Shown piece after piece: positions 7,734 to 15,359 of a stretch of 33,414 bases of DNA. The notes under the pieces are model-generated. The model did no database searches, was not told the origin of the DNA, and saw only the letters and a list, made by a program, of their open reading frames with translations. Source of the DNA: Candidatus Wolfebacteria bacterium RIFOXYB1_FULL_54_12. Lineage in GTDB: Bacteria; Patescibacteriota; Minisyncoccia; UBA6257; UBA9933. Within the stretch, counting starts at the first letter, position 1, and every line of letters begins with the position of its first letter. The stretch lies in contig MGIT01000001.1 in assembly GCA_001793895.1 (NCBI GenBank), forward strand, positions 214,059 through 247,472, in the 5' to 3' direction. The position numbers and the translations under genes are program-made.

Positions 7734-9089
7734 ATGGTCCAGTTCCCCGACGAAATACTCAACGAGGTGGTAGAACAAAAAACGCAAGAAAAACCCGCGG
7801 AGCATAAGCGCCTGAAACGGTTTAGCCGCTTTTTGCGGATCCTCGGCCCCGGCATCGTAACGGGCGCGGCCGACGACGATCCGTCGGGCATCGCAACCTA
7901 CTCGCAAGCAGGTGCACAATTTGGCTTCCAAATGCCATGGACCATGCTTATCACCTATCCGCTCATGACGGCGGTACAGGAAGCATGCATGCGCATAGGA
8001 GCCATTACGGGCAAAGGCCTGGCCGCGGCGGTGCGCGAACATTATCCGAAAAAAATACTCTATCCGGTCGTCGGACTGGTAGTGCTTGCCAACACGCTTA
8101 ACATCGGCTCGGATATCGGCGCGATGGCCGCCAGCGCGGAATTGCTCGTACCTGCGCTGCCCTTTCCACTGCTCGCAATCGCCTTTGCACTGCTCATCAT
8201 ATTGCTCGAGGTATTTATTTCCTATCATACCTATATCCGCATTCTGAAGTGGCTCTCCATGGCTTTGTTCGCCTATTTCATCACCGCTTTTTTGATCGAT
8301 GTTCCGTGGCTCACAGCGCTCAAGGCGACACTCATGCCGCGCGTGGAATGGAGCGCCGCATACCTCTATATCATCGTCGCCATTTTCGGAACGACCATTT
8401 CACCTTATTTGTTTTTTTGGCAGACAAGCAACGTAGTTGAAGAAGAGATCGCCAGCCATAGGCTCCCGCAGCATGGTGGCATTCCCCATCTTACACGATC
8501 GTACCTAAAACGGTTACGGATCGACACAGCCATCGGCATGCTGTTTTCCAATGTCACCGCATGGTTCATCATCATCGTAGGCGCCGTAGTACTGAACCAA
8601 GCAGGCATCACTACGATAGAAACAGCTGCCGATGCCGCTCGCGCGCTCGAACCGCTCGTGCATACATTCCCCAACGCCGGCTTTCTTGCGAAGCTGATCT
8701 TTGCCATAGGCATCATCGGCATAGGCCTGCAAAGCATCCCCGTATTGGCCGGCTCCTCTGCCTATGCCGTTGCGGAAACATTCAGCTGGCGCGAAGGACT
8801 GTATAGAAAGTTTCGGCAATCGCACAATTTCTATTTTGTCATCATCTTTGGCACCTTGGCTGGACTGCTGTTTAATTTCATCGGCTTCAATCCCATCAAG
8901 GCGCTTGTCTTCACAGCGGTGTTCAACGGCATAGCAGCCGTACCGCTCATCTTCCTCATAGCACGCATCTCGAGTCGGGAAGATGTTATGGGAGAATACA
9001 AAAGCGGATGGGTCTCGAAGCTGGGCCTGTGGACGGCATTCACGATCATGAGTGCGTTCGCCATTGCACTATTAGTATCGTTTATTTGA
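7734..9089 (+). CDS. Nramp-family metal ion transporter (divergent subgroup)
   Basis: A 451-aa LeuT-fold transporter with about 11 hydrophobic segments after a charged N-terminal tail. The helix-1 region reads GPGIVTGAADDDPSGIATY. Classical Nramps carry DPGN there for Mn2+/Fe2+; here the Asp-Pro is kept but Gly-Asn is replaced by Ser-Gly. The helix-6 region IFGTTISPYLFFWQTSNVVE lacks the metal-binding Met of the classical MPHN motif. This subgroup resembles Nramp-related proteins reported to move Mg2+ or with unknown substrate, so I avoid naming a metal. Monocistronic, between its own -10 and a bidirectional terminator at 9324. Confidence 0.85.
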   Translation: MVQFPDEILNEVVEQKTQEKPAEHKRLKRFSRFLRILGPGIVTGAADDDPSGIATYSQAGAQFGFQMPWTMLITYPLMTAVQEACMRIGAITGKGLAAAVREHYPKKILYPVVGLVVLANTLNIGSDIGAMAASAELLVPALPFPLLAIAFALLIILLEVFISYHTYIRILKWLSMALFAYFITAFLIDVPWLTALKATLMPRVEWSAAYLYIIVAIFGTTISPYLFFWQTSNVVEEEIASHRLPQHGGIPHLTRSYLKRLRIDTAIGMLFSNVTAWFIIIVGAVVLNQAGITTIETAADAARALEPLVHTFPNAGFLAKLIFAIGIIGIGLQSIPVLAGSSAYAVAETFSWREGLYRKFRQSHNFYFVIIFGTLAGLLFNFIGFNPIKALVFTAVFNGIAAVPLIFLIARISSREDVMGEYKSGWVSKLGLWTAFTIMSAFAIALLVSFI

Positions 9090-9124
9090 TATAGCCTATA
9101 CACTTTGAATTACGAAACTCATTT

Positions 9125-9276
9125 TGTCATTCTGAACTTGACCCTCGGCGTTGCTAGTGAGTGAAGCGAGCGTGCAACGTGCCGGGATACTCGAAGCGCA
9201 TAAAGTTTTCGCGCTTCAAGTGTTTCAGAATCTAATTGATATCACCAAGAGATCCTGAAATAAATTCAGGATGACA
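9125..9276 (+). repeat. Composite intergenic repeat, copy 1 (~150 bp)
   Basis: Outer ends TGTCATTCTGAAC and TTCAGGATGACA are inverted repeats. The core (about 9147-9221) contains CGGCGTTGC paired with GCAACGTGCCG and GAAGCGC paired with GCGCTTC. Related copies lie at 10845-11029 (inverted) and 12904-13020. Confidence 0.8.
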
Positions 9277-9323
9277 GTGCTATTTAAAAGCAGTAAAGGA
9301 AGTTTCGTAATGCAAAGTATACA

Positions 9324-9357
9324 TAAAAAACAGCCCTTGTGGGGGCTGTTTTTTATG
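9324..9357. terminator. Bidirectional terminator (Nramp gene / rnpB)
   Basis: AAAAAACAGCCC paired with GGGCTGTTTTTT, loop TTGTGG. It lies ten bases beyond the 3' end of rnpB (minus) and ~240 bp after the transporter stop (plus). Confidence 0.88.
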
Positions 9358-9365
9358 TTGTAGTC

Positions 9366-9894
9366 ACCGCTATATCGGCAGGTAATAGGCCGGATTCTGT
9401 GTCTCGACGATAATGTATCTGGACCTTGGATCGCTCCAAAGTTCGTGCGGTACCCCCCTGCCCTCCGGGCAAGAACCCAAAACTCATGACCATTAACTCA
9501 TGACGAGAATTCCCGTTATTAGTTATTAGTCATAAGTCATAAGTTCTTGTCCGAAGGACAAGAGTACGACCTTGCACCCGATAAGGATTTAGCCGTTTCA
9601 CCTCCCATGTTTCCATGGAAGCTACCCTGTACCATACGGTACGGGGCCCGCAATCTTTTCAAATTGCGGCGTCTCTGCTCGCACCTCGAGGATCGCTCCC
9701 GGCGGCTGTTAGCCGCTATCTTGTTAGATATCCCACCGATCAGATCAACATCCCGCGACAACACGAAGCGGTAGCGCGGTTGCTTCAACCGTTGCCGCAA
9801 GACATTGGCCTGATCGGTGGGACAAATGAGTGTCCGGACCTTCCTCCCCTCTGCCGAAGCAAAAAGGTAATCGCCTCCCTACCGACATAGCGGT
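9366..9894 (-). ncRNA. rnpB: RNase P RNA
   Basis: Catalytic RNA that removes 5' leaders from pre-tRNAs. Minus strand 5' and 3' ends pair as helix P1 (ACCGCTATGTCGGTAGG against CCTGCCGATATAGCGGT). Conserved region I reads GAGGAAGGTCCGGACACTC near 9831-9849; most RNase P RNAs have GAGGAAAGUCC, so one base differs. Another conserved stretch is GGTGAAACGGCTAAATCC followed by ATCGGGTGCAAGG. The 3' part has CAGAATCCGGCCTATTA. The gene is about 529 nt, longer than the usual 350-400, partly because a heptad-repeat segment (9480-9543) sits between the hairpins GTCCTTCGGAC and GCCCGGAGGGC. Ends are estimated from P1. Confidence 0.93.
9480..9543 (-). repeat. Heptanucleotide repeat inserted in rnpB
   Basis: Plus strand shows GTTATTA twice and GTCATAA twice in exact 7-base register, preceded by ACTCATG ACCATTA ACTCATG. 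The preceding bases TTCCCG match the TCCCGTTAT junction seen at 13190. A short AAGAAC/GTTCTT helix would enclose it in the RNA, placing it in a peripheral loop. Confidence 0.8.
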
Positions 9895-9951
9895 AATTAC
9901 AACTGATATATTAATACCCTAAAATGCAAATCATGTCAAACTTCCGCACGC

Positions 9952-10809
9952 TCATTTAGACGCACGCTTGACCCACGGCAACTCCATCTCCACATCAAAT
10001 GCAAACCCGGCCGACGCCTTGTGTCCTCCCCCGCCATATCGCTGGGCAAGTTCGGAAACATCCGTCTTGCCGTCGGAACGCAACGACACGCGTACATCCC
10101 GCCCTTTGTATGCCCAAATGATCCCGATCGCCTTTCTATGCTTCACGATCCAATTGCCAATCTCCGACTCAAGGATGGGTGAATTGACCGCGTAGGCCGT
10201 CTTCCCTTCAAACTCGACCCGCTCGGCGTGCCGGATCAAGCGATCAATAATACGATCTTCATATTTTAAAATGGACTTTCCATCTTCGATATACTTTTTT
10301 ACGGCCTCCTTATCTTCCCATTCTTGCGCGATCTTGTTCCACGGCTTAAACTCGAACGGATATTCATTCAACGCAGCCATCAATTCCCGGGTATGTGACA
10401 CCTTGAACTTCCATAGATCTAAATCCTGTATGTGCTTCAATAATTTCGGGATCGACGCATCGGGGAAAAAATACTGCCATGCGATCACCGAACCGGACCG
10501 GGCGTTATCATACACGTATTCCGTAGAAATGCCGACGGCATCACGCTGGCTGATATGATGGTCGAGTACGATCACCTTTCTGTTCTTTGCCAGCAGGTCG
10601 CGCATGACCTCGACGGAAAAACAAAGGTCTATCAAGTAAACCTCTTTATCGACAATATCGTCCACCATGACTCTGCCATGATCGACGGAAACATACGTGG
10701 CCTTGTTTTTAAATGTCTGCCACGCGGCCCATGCGCCACCAAACCCGTCACTGCACCCGTTATGATAAAGCACGACGATATTTTTCAGTTTTGTTTGTTG
10801 CTGTTTCAT
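9952..10809 (-). CDS. DHH/DHHA1 family phosphoesterase
   Basis: Probable Mn2+-dependent phosphodiesterase or nanoRNase-type enzyme. The first metal motif is VLYHNGCSDGFGGAWAAW, the second is DLCFS in a strand end, the DHH box is VIVLDHHIS, and the C-terminal DHHA1 substrate loop is YGGGGHKASAGF. The 285-aa length fits the compact DHH group. It resembles the family with H-x-x-C-x-DGF motifs rather than RecJ (larger) or GdpP (membrane-bound). Substrate could be short oligoribonucleotides, pAp or a cyclic dinucleotide product; sequence alone cannot tell. Start ATG 10809 preferred over a TTG at 10833. It lies between rnpB and pgk, alone. Confidence 0.85.
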   Translation of the reverse strand: MKQQQTKLKNIVVLYHNGCSDGFGGAWAAWQTFKNKATYVSVDHGRVMVDDIVDKEVYLIDLCFSVEVMRDLLAKNRKVIVLDHHISQRDAVGISTEYVYDNARSGSVIAWQYFFPDASIPKLLKHIQDLDLWKFKVSHTRELMAALNEYPFEFKPWNKIAQEWEDKEAVKKYIEDGKSILKYEDRIIDRLIRHAERVEFEGKTAYAVNSPILESEIGNWIVKHRKAIGIIWAYKGRDVRVSLRSDGKTDVSELAQRYGGGGHKASAGFAFDVEMELPWVKRASK

Positions 10810-10844
10810 GTGCGCGTTATTTTCAAAAATCAAATCGTGTACAA

Positions 10845-11029
10845 TGTCATTCCGGCCCGGAGCCTGCCCCGTACCGCGATACGGGGAGCCGGAATCTCAT
10901 CAAATTAACACAAGATCCTGAATCACTTGAAGCGCGAGACCTTATGCGCTTCGAGTATCCCGGCACGTTGCACACTCTCCGTTGGCTGACGGATCGTTAG
11001 CAACGCCGAGGGTCAAGTTCAGGATGACA
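10845..11029 (-). repeat. Composite intergenic repeat, copy 2 (inverted)
   Basis: Minus strand shows the same core as 9125-9276: CGGCGTTGCTA, then GTGCAACGTGCCGGGATACT and CGAAGCGCATAA paired with GCGCTTC. The apical part differs completely (a CCGT/ACGG hairpin) yet still closes the stem. Ends are TGTCATTCCGG and AGGATGACA. Confidence 0.8.
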
Positions 11030-11045
11030 AAAATTCGCATTTTGC

Positions 11046-12224
11046 TTACTTCTTTCTTCCCTTTCCTTTTTTCTCGCGCAACGCTTCGATACCGGGCAAT
11101 TTGATCCCCGACAAATACTCCAACATCGCCCCGCCACCCGTCGAAAGAAACGTGTTCTTTTTCAGCGGGATGCCCGCAAAGGCAAGCGCCGTTTCGCCGC
11201 CGCCCACCACGGAAAACGCCTTGCTTTTTGCAATTGCCTGCGCAATGGCGATGGAGCCCTTGGCAAATTTTTTGTTTTCGATAACTCCCACCGGACCATT
11301 CCAAATGATCGTCTTCGCATTTTTTATGATCTCAACCCATTCGTCCGTAGTCCCCGCTCCATTATCTACAATCTTTCGTTCAGAAATGACGACGTCCATC
11401 GGCACGATGACCTTGTTCGTTTTTATGATCTTTTTTGCAACGGGGATCATGTGCGCTTCGTAAATGGAATCGCCGATCGGCAGACCATCGGCCGCAAAAA
11501 ATGTATTGGCCACACCGCCTCCCGCAAGGAAATAATCAGCCTTGCCGATGAACCGTTTGATTAGGCCCATCTTGTCGGTCATTTTTGCGCCACCCAAAAT
11601 GACCACGAGTGGATGCTTATAGTTATTGATGGCTTCGTCCATATGAAACACTTCCCTTTCCAATAGAAGCCCTGCACACGACGGCAACAGCTTGGTGATG
11701 GCAACAACCGAAGCATTCTTGCGATGACTAACGGCAAATGCGTCATTCACATAAAACGTACCCAGCTCCGCAAGCGGACGCACAACAGCGGAATCGTTCT
11801 TTTCTTCACCGGCAAAGAACCGCATGTTCTCGAGCAGAAACACAGACCCATTCGGCGCCTTCCTGATCTTCTCGGCGCTCGCATCCGAAAACAACCGATA
11901 TTCTTTCGTATCGTGCGGAATAAACGTAACGTCTTTCTTCAGCAATCCGCCAAGTATCTTCGCAAACGGCTTGAGCCCGAATTCTTTTATGTTATTGGTT
12001 ATCGGTTGTCGGTTATCGGTTACGCCCGCAGGGCGACCCCGATGGCTGACCAGCACGACTTTCGCGCCGCGCTTCGTTAAAAAACGAATCGTCGGGACGA
12101 TAGAGGTTACGCGCAAATGAGACCCGTTTGCACGCAAGGTCTTGTTGTTGATATTCAGATCGATGCGAACGATGACGATCTCTTCGGAAAGATTCCGATC
12201 GTACAATGCGGAAAGGTTTTTCAT
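11046..12224 (-). CDS. pgk: Phosphoglycerate kinase
   Basis: Glycolytic enzyme converting 1,3-bisphosphoglycerate and ADP to 3-phosphoglycerate and ATP. Visible family motifs: VIVRIDLNI (canonical RVDLNVP, here without the Pro), VVLVSHRGRP, FLLENMRFF, FYVNDAFAVSHR, LVVILGGAKMTDKMGLI, the ADP-binding segment and the C-terminal hinge VVGGGETALAF plus LSTGGGAMLEYL. At 392 aa it is near normal length. Residues ~68-77 (TDNRQPITNN) are encoded by a heptad repeat and expand the loop after SHRGRP; the family normally passes straight to the LKPVA helix here (LKPFA). Gene starts three bases after the stop of the upstream membrane-anchored gene, indicating an operon. Confidence 0.95.
   Translation of the reverse strand: MKNLSALYDRNLSEEIVIVRIDLNINNKTLRANGSHLRVTSIVPTIRFLTKRGAKVVLVSHRGRPAGVTDNRQPITNNIKEFGLKPFAKILGGLLKKDVTFIPHDTKEYRLFSDASAEKIRKAPNGSVFLLENMRFFAGEEKNDSAVVRPLAELGTFYVNDAFAVSHRKNASVVAITKLLPSCAGLLLEREVFHMDEAINNYKHPLVVILGGAKMTDKMGLIKRFIGKADYFLAGGGVANTFFAADGLPIGDSIYEAHMIPVAKKIIKTNKVIVPMDVVISERKIVDNGAGTTDEWVEIIKNAKTIIWNGPVGVIENKKFAKGSIAIAQAIAKSKAFSVVGGGETALAFAGIPLKKNTFLSTGGGAMLEYLSGIKLPGIEALREKKGKGRKK
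11991..12022. repeat. Heptanucleotide repeat inside the pgk reading frame
   Basis: Plus strand is GTTATTG GTTATCG GTTGTCG GTTATCG GTTA, the same 7-mers as at 13141-13266. It is translated on the minus strand as TDNRQPITNN. Confidence 0.85.
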
Positions 12225-12227
12225 ATG

Positions 12228-12854
12228 TTATTGGTTAAGCGACCCCATTCCCCGAGCCTGCCGTAAAATGTCTATATACGAACCGGTGCACACTTGCAAC
12301 AATTGCTCTTCATCGGATGCCCTCAACACGCGCAACAACTGATCTTTCGGAAGGTTACATTGCACGTCAAGGCCCTCGAGCAATGCGGCGTCTCCGGGCG
12401 CAAATACGATTGTTGACCGATAGCGGCATATTCCGCCAGCCAATCCGCCTACAACATGTTCAACGCGCACTCCGGTACGTCTATCGGTAAGCGTCCCCCT
12501 CGCAGACGTACAGTTGGTAATATGCTCAAACATGCACGCATCGGCAGTCGCTCCCGACCCGCACTCGACGGGCTTGGCTTGCACGGGCTTCGGCGCAGTA
12601 ACAGGCTTTGCGACTGCGGGTTCTATGGCGACCGCTTCACTTTCAGTCGAAGTCGTAGTCTCATCGGTCTTTTGTTCCACAACGGCAACCGGCTCACTCG
12701 GAGCAAGCGCAGCATCGGGACGCGATGCGAAATAAAATCCGCTTCCGACCGAAACCACGAACAATGCGACTACAACGACAAAAAAGGTAGGCGCAAATCC
12801 GCGGCACCAAAACAAATGGGACGCAAGGGAACGGTTGCAATGCGGATGCTTCAT
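12228..12854 (-). CDS. Membrane-anchored protein with Pro/Ala-rich linker and Cys-containing domain
   Basis: Not recognised. One N-terminal transmembrane helix (about residues 23-45, FFVVVVALFVVSVGSGFYFA) is followed by a low-complexity linker rich in Ala, Pro, Val, Lys and Glu (to about residue 95). A ~110-aa domain with five Cys follows (VECGSG, ACMF, TNCTS, GICRY, VQCN, QVCTG), likely outside the membrane and possibly disulfide-bonded. It precedes pgk by three bases. A TAAAAT -10 ends eight bases before the ATG. The positive residues before the helix and the linker suggest a surface-exposed domain; function is unknown. Confidence 0.7.
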   Translation of the reverse strand: MKHPHCNRSLASHLFWCRGFAPTFFVVVVALFVVSVGSGFYFASRPDAALAPSEPVAVVEQKTDETTTSTESEAVAIEPAVAKPVTAPKPVQAKPVECGSGATADACMFEHITNCTSARGTLTDRRTGVRVEHVVGGLAGGICRYRSTIVFAPGDAALLEGLDVQCNLPKDQLLRVLRASDEEQLLQVCTGSYIDILRQARGMGSLNQ

Positions 12855-12862
12855 ATGCCGTT

Positions 12863-12868
12863 ATTTTA
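12863..12868 (-). promoter_or_regulatory. -10 element of the membrane-anchored gene/pgk operon
   Basis: TAAAAT on the minus strand, eight bases before ATG 12854; leaderless spacing. The -35 is not clear. Confidence 0.4.
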
Positions 12869-12903
12869 ACATTTTTTATACCATTTCCACAGGCCCAGAA
12901 GTT

Positions 12904-13020
12904 TGTCATCCCGGACTTGACCCTTGGCGTTGCTAGCGAGTGAAGCGAGCGTGCAACGTGCCGGGATACTCGAAGCGCATAAAGTTTGCGCGCTTCAAGT
13001 GATCCGGGATCTCGTCAACA
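12904..13020 (+). repeat. Composite intergenic repeat, copy 3
   Basis: Nearly the same core as copy 1 (TTGGCGTTGCTAGCGAGTGA to GCGCTTCAAGTG), opening with TGTCATCCCGGACTTGACCC and closing with a GATCCGGGATCTCGTCAA tail. Confidence 0.8.
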
Positions 13021-13079
13021 ATAGCACCCGCATATTTTTAACGACATTAAATGTCATTAATTTTCAAATTTCTTAATCC

Positions 13080-13266
13080 ATGATCCCATGATTTTTCCAT
13101 GAGATTCCGGCTCGTAGGCCGGAATGACAGCCTTTGCATTTCGTTATTGGTTATCGGTTATTGGTTATTGGTCATCGGTTATTTTCCCGCATCCCGTTAT
13201 CGGTTATTGGTTATAGGTTATAGGTTATAGGTTATTTTCCCGCATCCCGTTATCGGTTATCGGTTA
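13080..13266 (+). repeat. Palindromic repeat plus heptad array
   Basis: GAGATTCCGGCTC...GCCGGAATGACA at about 13101-13130 is a TGTCAT-type half element. From 13141 an array of GTTATTG/GTTATCG/GTCATCG heptads runs to 13266. It is interrupted twice by the same junction, TTTTCCCGCATCCCGTTATC, so a ~50-bp unit is itself duplicated. The array reaches the polX stop codon. Confidence 0.85.
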
Positions 13267-15009
13267 TTTGATCATCTTCTTCATCTTCTCCACCGGCCAC
13301 GCATTCACGATATCGCTTCGCTCCGCCCAACCCCTGCGGGCCTGCCCCACGCCCCACGCAAGATACGACAAATGCGCAACGGCATGCGCATCGGTACCGA
13401 TGGACAGTTTTACTCCCGCGCGTACGCACTTGCGTACATATTCATCTTTAAGATCAAGCCGATCAGGAAATGCATTAATCTCGAGCGCCGTCTTGGTACG
13501 CTTCGCCGCCTCAATAATGGCATCCATGTCCACATCATAGGCAGGTCGCCTATTGATGACCCGCCCCGTCGGATGAAAAATAATATCCACATACGGATTT
13601 TCCATGGCGGCAATGATGCGTTTCGTTTGCGCTTCGCGCGGCAAATTAAAATACGAATGCACCGAGGCACCCACCACATCCAGCTTCGCCAAAACTGCAT
13701 CGGACATGTCGAGGGATCCATCCTTCAAAATGTCCACTTCACTACCTTTAAGTACAGCGAACTTCTTCCCTTCTTTTTTCAGTTTCGCATTTACTGCATC
13801 AACCGCTTTCATATGCTCAAGGAGCCGAGCTTCATCAAGCCCGTTGGCAACGGTCAATCGCTTCGTATGATCTGTGATGACGATATATTCCAAACCCAAA
13901 GCCATGGCCGCATAAGCAAGCTCCTCGATCGTATTTGCGCCATCGCTCCAATTGGTATGCATCTGCATATCTCCTTTCATGGCATCGTAATCTACCAATA
14001 CCGGCAACTTATGATTTTGCGCAAGTTCAAGTTCGCCGACATCCTCGCGCATCTCCGGTTCTACATAGGTAAGACCCAAGGCGTTATAAATACCCTCTTC
14101 CGTATCGCCGGCGATCATCTTTTCCTCCTTTCCCCCCTTCATGCGAAACAACCCGTATTCGTTCAGCTTCAATCCTTTTTTAATGGCCATTTGCCGCAAG
14201 GCAACGTTATGCGCCTTTGAGCCGGTAAAGTAAAGAAGTGCGGCTCCATATGATTCCCGCGCAACAACGCGGACGTCCACGTCAATGCCCGGCTTAATGC
14301 GCACCGAAGCTTTTGTTTCGCCCTGCGCATGCACATGCACGACCTCGTCCATGTGCACAAAAAAATTCATTACAGGGCCGGAATCCTTTGCCATGGCCAG
14401 CAGATCAAAATCGCCCACCGTCTCCTTTTTCCGCCGCGCCGAACCGACAATATCAACGCGCTCCACTCCTTTGACTTTCGCGAGCACGTCCTTGATATGC
14501 TCGATCGCAGGAAATACATTGCCCAAAATAAGCCGCCCTCCCGACGTCTTCACGAACTCGATCCCTTTTAGAATATTCTCCACCGACTTCGAGCCAAACC
14601 CTTCCACTTTTGCAAGCGCGCCCGAAGCGGCCGCCTTTTCCAAGTCGTCCAAGTTTTTTATATCGAGCGCCTTGTATAACTTTTTGATCTTCTTCGGGCC
14701 CAAACCTTCGACCGCCGTTAAGCTGCGCAGATCGACAGGGATCTTTTTCTTCAGTTCTTCATATTGGGCGATGCGCCCCGTTTGTATATATTCTTCGATC
14801 GTTTTTGCAATGGAAGCGCCCACGCCGGGAATGGCCGAAATGGCTTTTGACCCGCCTTTTTTATGGATCTCGACAATTTCTTCATCCAAAGCCGCGATGG
14901 CATCTGCCACCTTTTGGTACGCACGCGGCTTGAACGGCACATCGTCCATTTCAAGATATTCCGCTATTTCGCTCAACAATTGTGCGATCTCGGCATTGGT
15001 GATCCTCAT
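13264..15009 (-). CDS. polX: DNA polymerase X with PHP domain (PolX)
   Basis: Bacterial family X repair polymerase, base-excision gap filling with an associated nuclease. Order: 8-kDa domain (residues 1-~75), two helix-hairpin-helix motifs (SAIPGVGASIAKTIEEYI and AVEGLGPKKIKKLYKAL), palm domain with DIVGSARRKKETVGDFDLLA (the DxD pair) and a third Asp in GIDVDVRVVA, then a C-terminal PHP domain from about residue 340. PHP metal ligands are visible: MQMHTNWSDG, VITDHTK, GSEVDI, HSYF, HPTGR and GTDAHAV. The 581-aa length matches the family (~570). Start ATG 15009, six bases after a TATACT, is preferred over the TTG at 15036. Confidence 0.94.
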   Translation of the reverse strand: MRITNAEIAQLLSEIAEYLEMDDVPFKPRAYQKVADAIAALDEEIVEIHKKGGSKAISAIPGVGASIAKTIEEYIQTGRIAQYEELKKKIPVDLRSLTAVEGLGPKKIKKLYKALDIKNLDDLEKAAASGALAKVEGFGSKSVENILKGIEFVKTSGGRLILGNVFPAIEHIKDVLAKVKGVERVDIVGSARRKKETVGDFDLLAMAKDSGPVMNFFVHMDEVVHVHAQGETKASVRIKPGIDVDVRVVARESYGAALLYFTGSKAHNVALRQMAIKKGLKLNEYGLFRMKGGKEEKMIAGDTEEGIYNALGLTYVEPEMREDVGELELAQNHKLPVLVDYDAMKGDMQMHTNWSDGANTIEELAYAAMALGLEYIVITDHTKRLTVANGLDEARLLEHMKAVDAVNAKLKKEGKKFAVLKGSEVDILKDGSLDMSDAVLAKLDVVGASVHSYFNLPREAQTKRIIAAMENPYVDIIFHPTGRVINRRPAYDVDMDAIIEAAKRTKTALEINAFPDRLDLKDEYVRKCVRAGVKLSIGTDAHAVAHLSYLAWGVGQARRGWAERSDIVNAWPVEKMKKMIK

Positions 15010-15015
15010 GTCATA

Positions 15016-15024
15016 AGTATACCA
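15016..15024 (-). promoter_or_regulatory. polX promoter (extended -10)
   Basis: TGGTATACT on the minus strand, six bases before the ATG; leaderless spacing. Confidence 0.6.
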
Positions 15025-15039
15025 CTTTTGCTGCATCTA

Positions 15040-15215
15040 TTTCTGCCATACCGGCTCTTTGGCGGATCCAGCCGGTATCCGGAGAACATGGAACTGGATT
15101 CCGGCTCGGAGGCCGGAATGACAATACGGGGAGTGTGTCATACCGGCGGGTGAGGGCCTGTCCTCGACCTGATCGGGGACCGGTATCCAGAGAGGCGAGA
15201 ATCTTACCCCACTCC
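15040..15215. repeat. Intergenic palindromic repeats
   Basis: CATACCGGCTC...CCGGTATCC and GGATTCCGGCTC...GCCGGAATGACA, followed by GTCATACCGGCGGG...CCGGTATCC. These are variants of the TGTCAT-type repeat. No gene is visible between polX and the pyrE-pyrF fusion. Confidence 0.7.
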
Positions 15216-15230
15216 CCGCTATCAAACCCA

Positions 15231-15257
15231 ATATAACATCATCGCAAGATGTTATAT
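15231..15257. repeat. ATCGCAA-loop hairpin a
   Basis: Ten-base arms ATATAACATC / GATGTTATAT around the loop ATCGCAA. First of a local series sharing the loop but not the arm sequence. Confidence 0.75.
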
Positions 15258-15278
15258 TTAAACCAAAACCTGCCACAC

Positions 15279-15307
15279 TTTACATTTCTAAAATTGTATG
15301 GCATAAG
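15279..15307 (+). promoter_or_regulatory. Possible promoter of the pyrE-pyrF gene
   Basis: TTTACA at 15279-15284, 17-bp spacer ending in TGG, then CATAAG. The -10 is weak; low confidence. Confidence 0.3.
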
Positions 15308-15345
15308 TAATCCAGTACCCAACAACAATTTTTATCAAAAAATAC

Positions 15346-15351
15346 AGGAGG
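15346..15351 (+). promoter_or_regulatory. Strong Shine-Dalgarno AGGAGG
   Basis: AGGAGG eight bases before GTG 15360 fixes the non-ATG start. Such a site is rare in this window. Confidence 0.85.
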
Positions 15352-15359
15352 AATAACGA

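Noticed and set aside
9537-9890. Short frames within 9537-9890 on both strands
   Set aside because: They lie within rnpB, which is identified by its conserved regions and P1 helix.
10834-11045. Small frames between the DHH gene and pgk
   Set aside because: They translate the inverted composite repeat and change completely between copies.
13141-13266. CRISPR array
   Set aside because: Units are 7-mers without spacers of constant length and there are no cas genes; it is a tandem heptad array.
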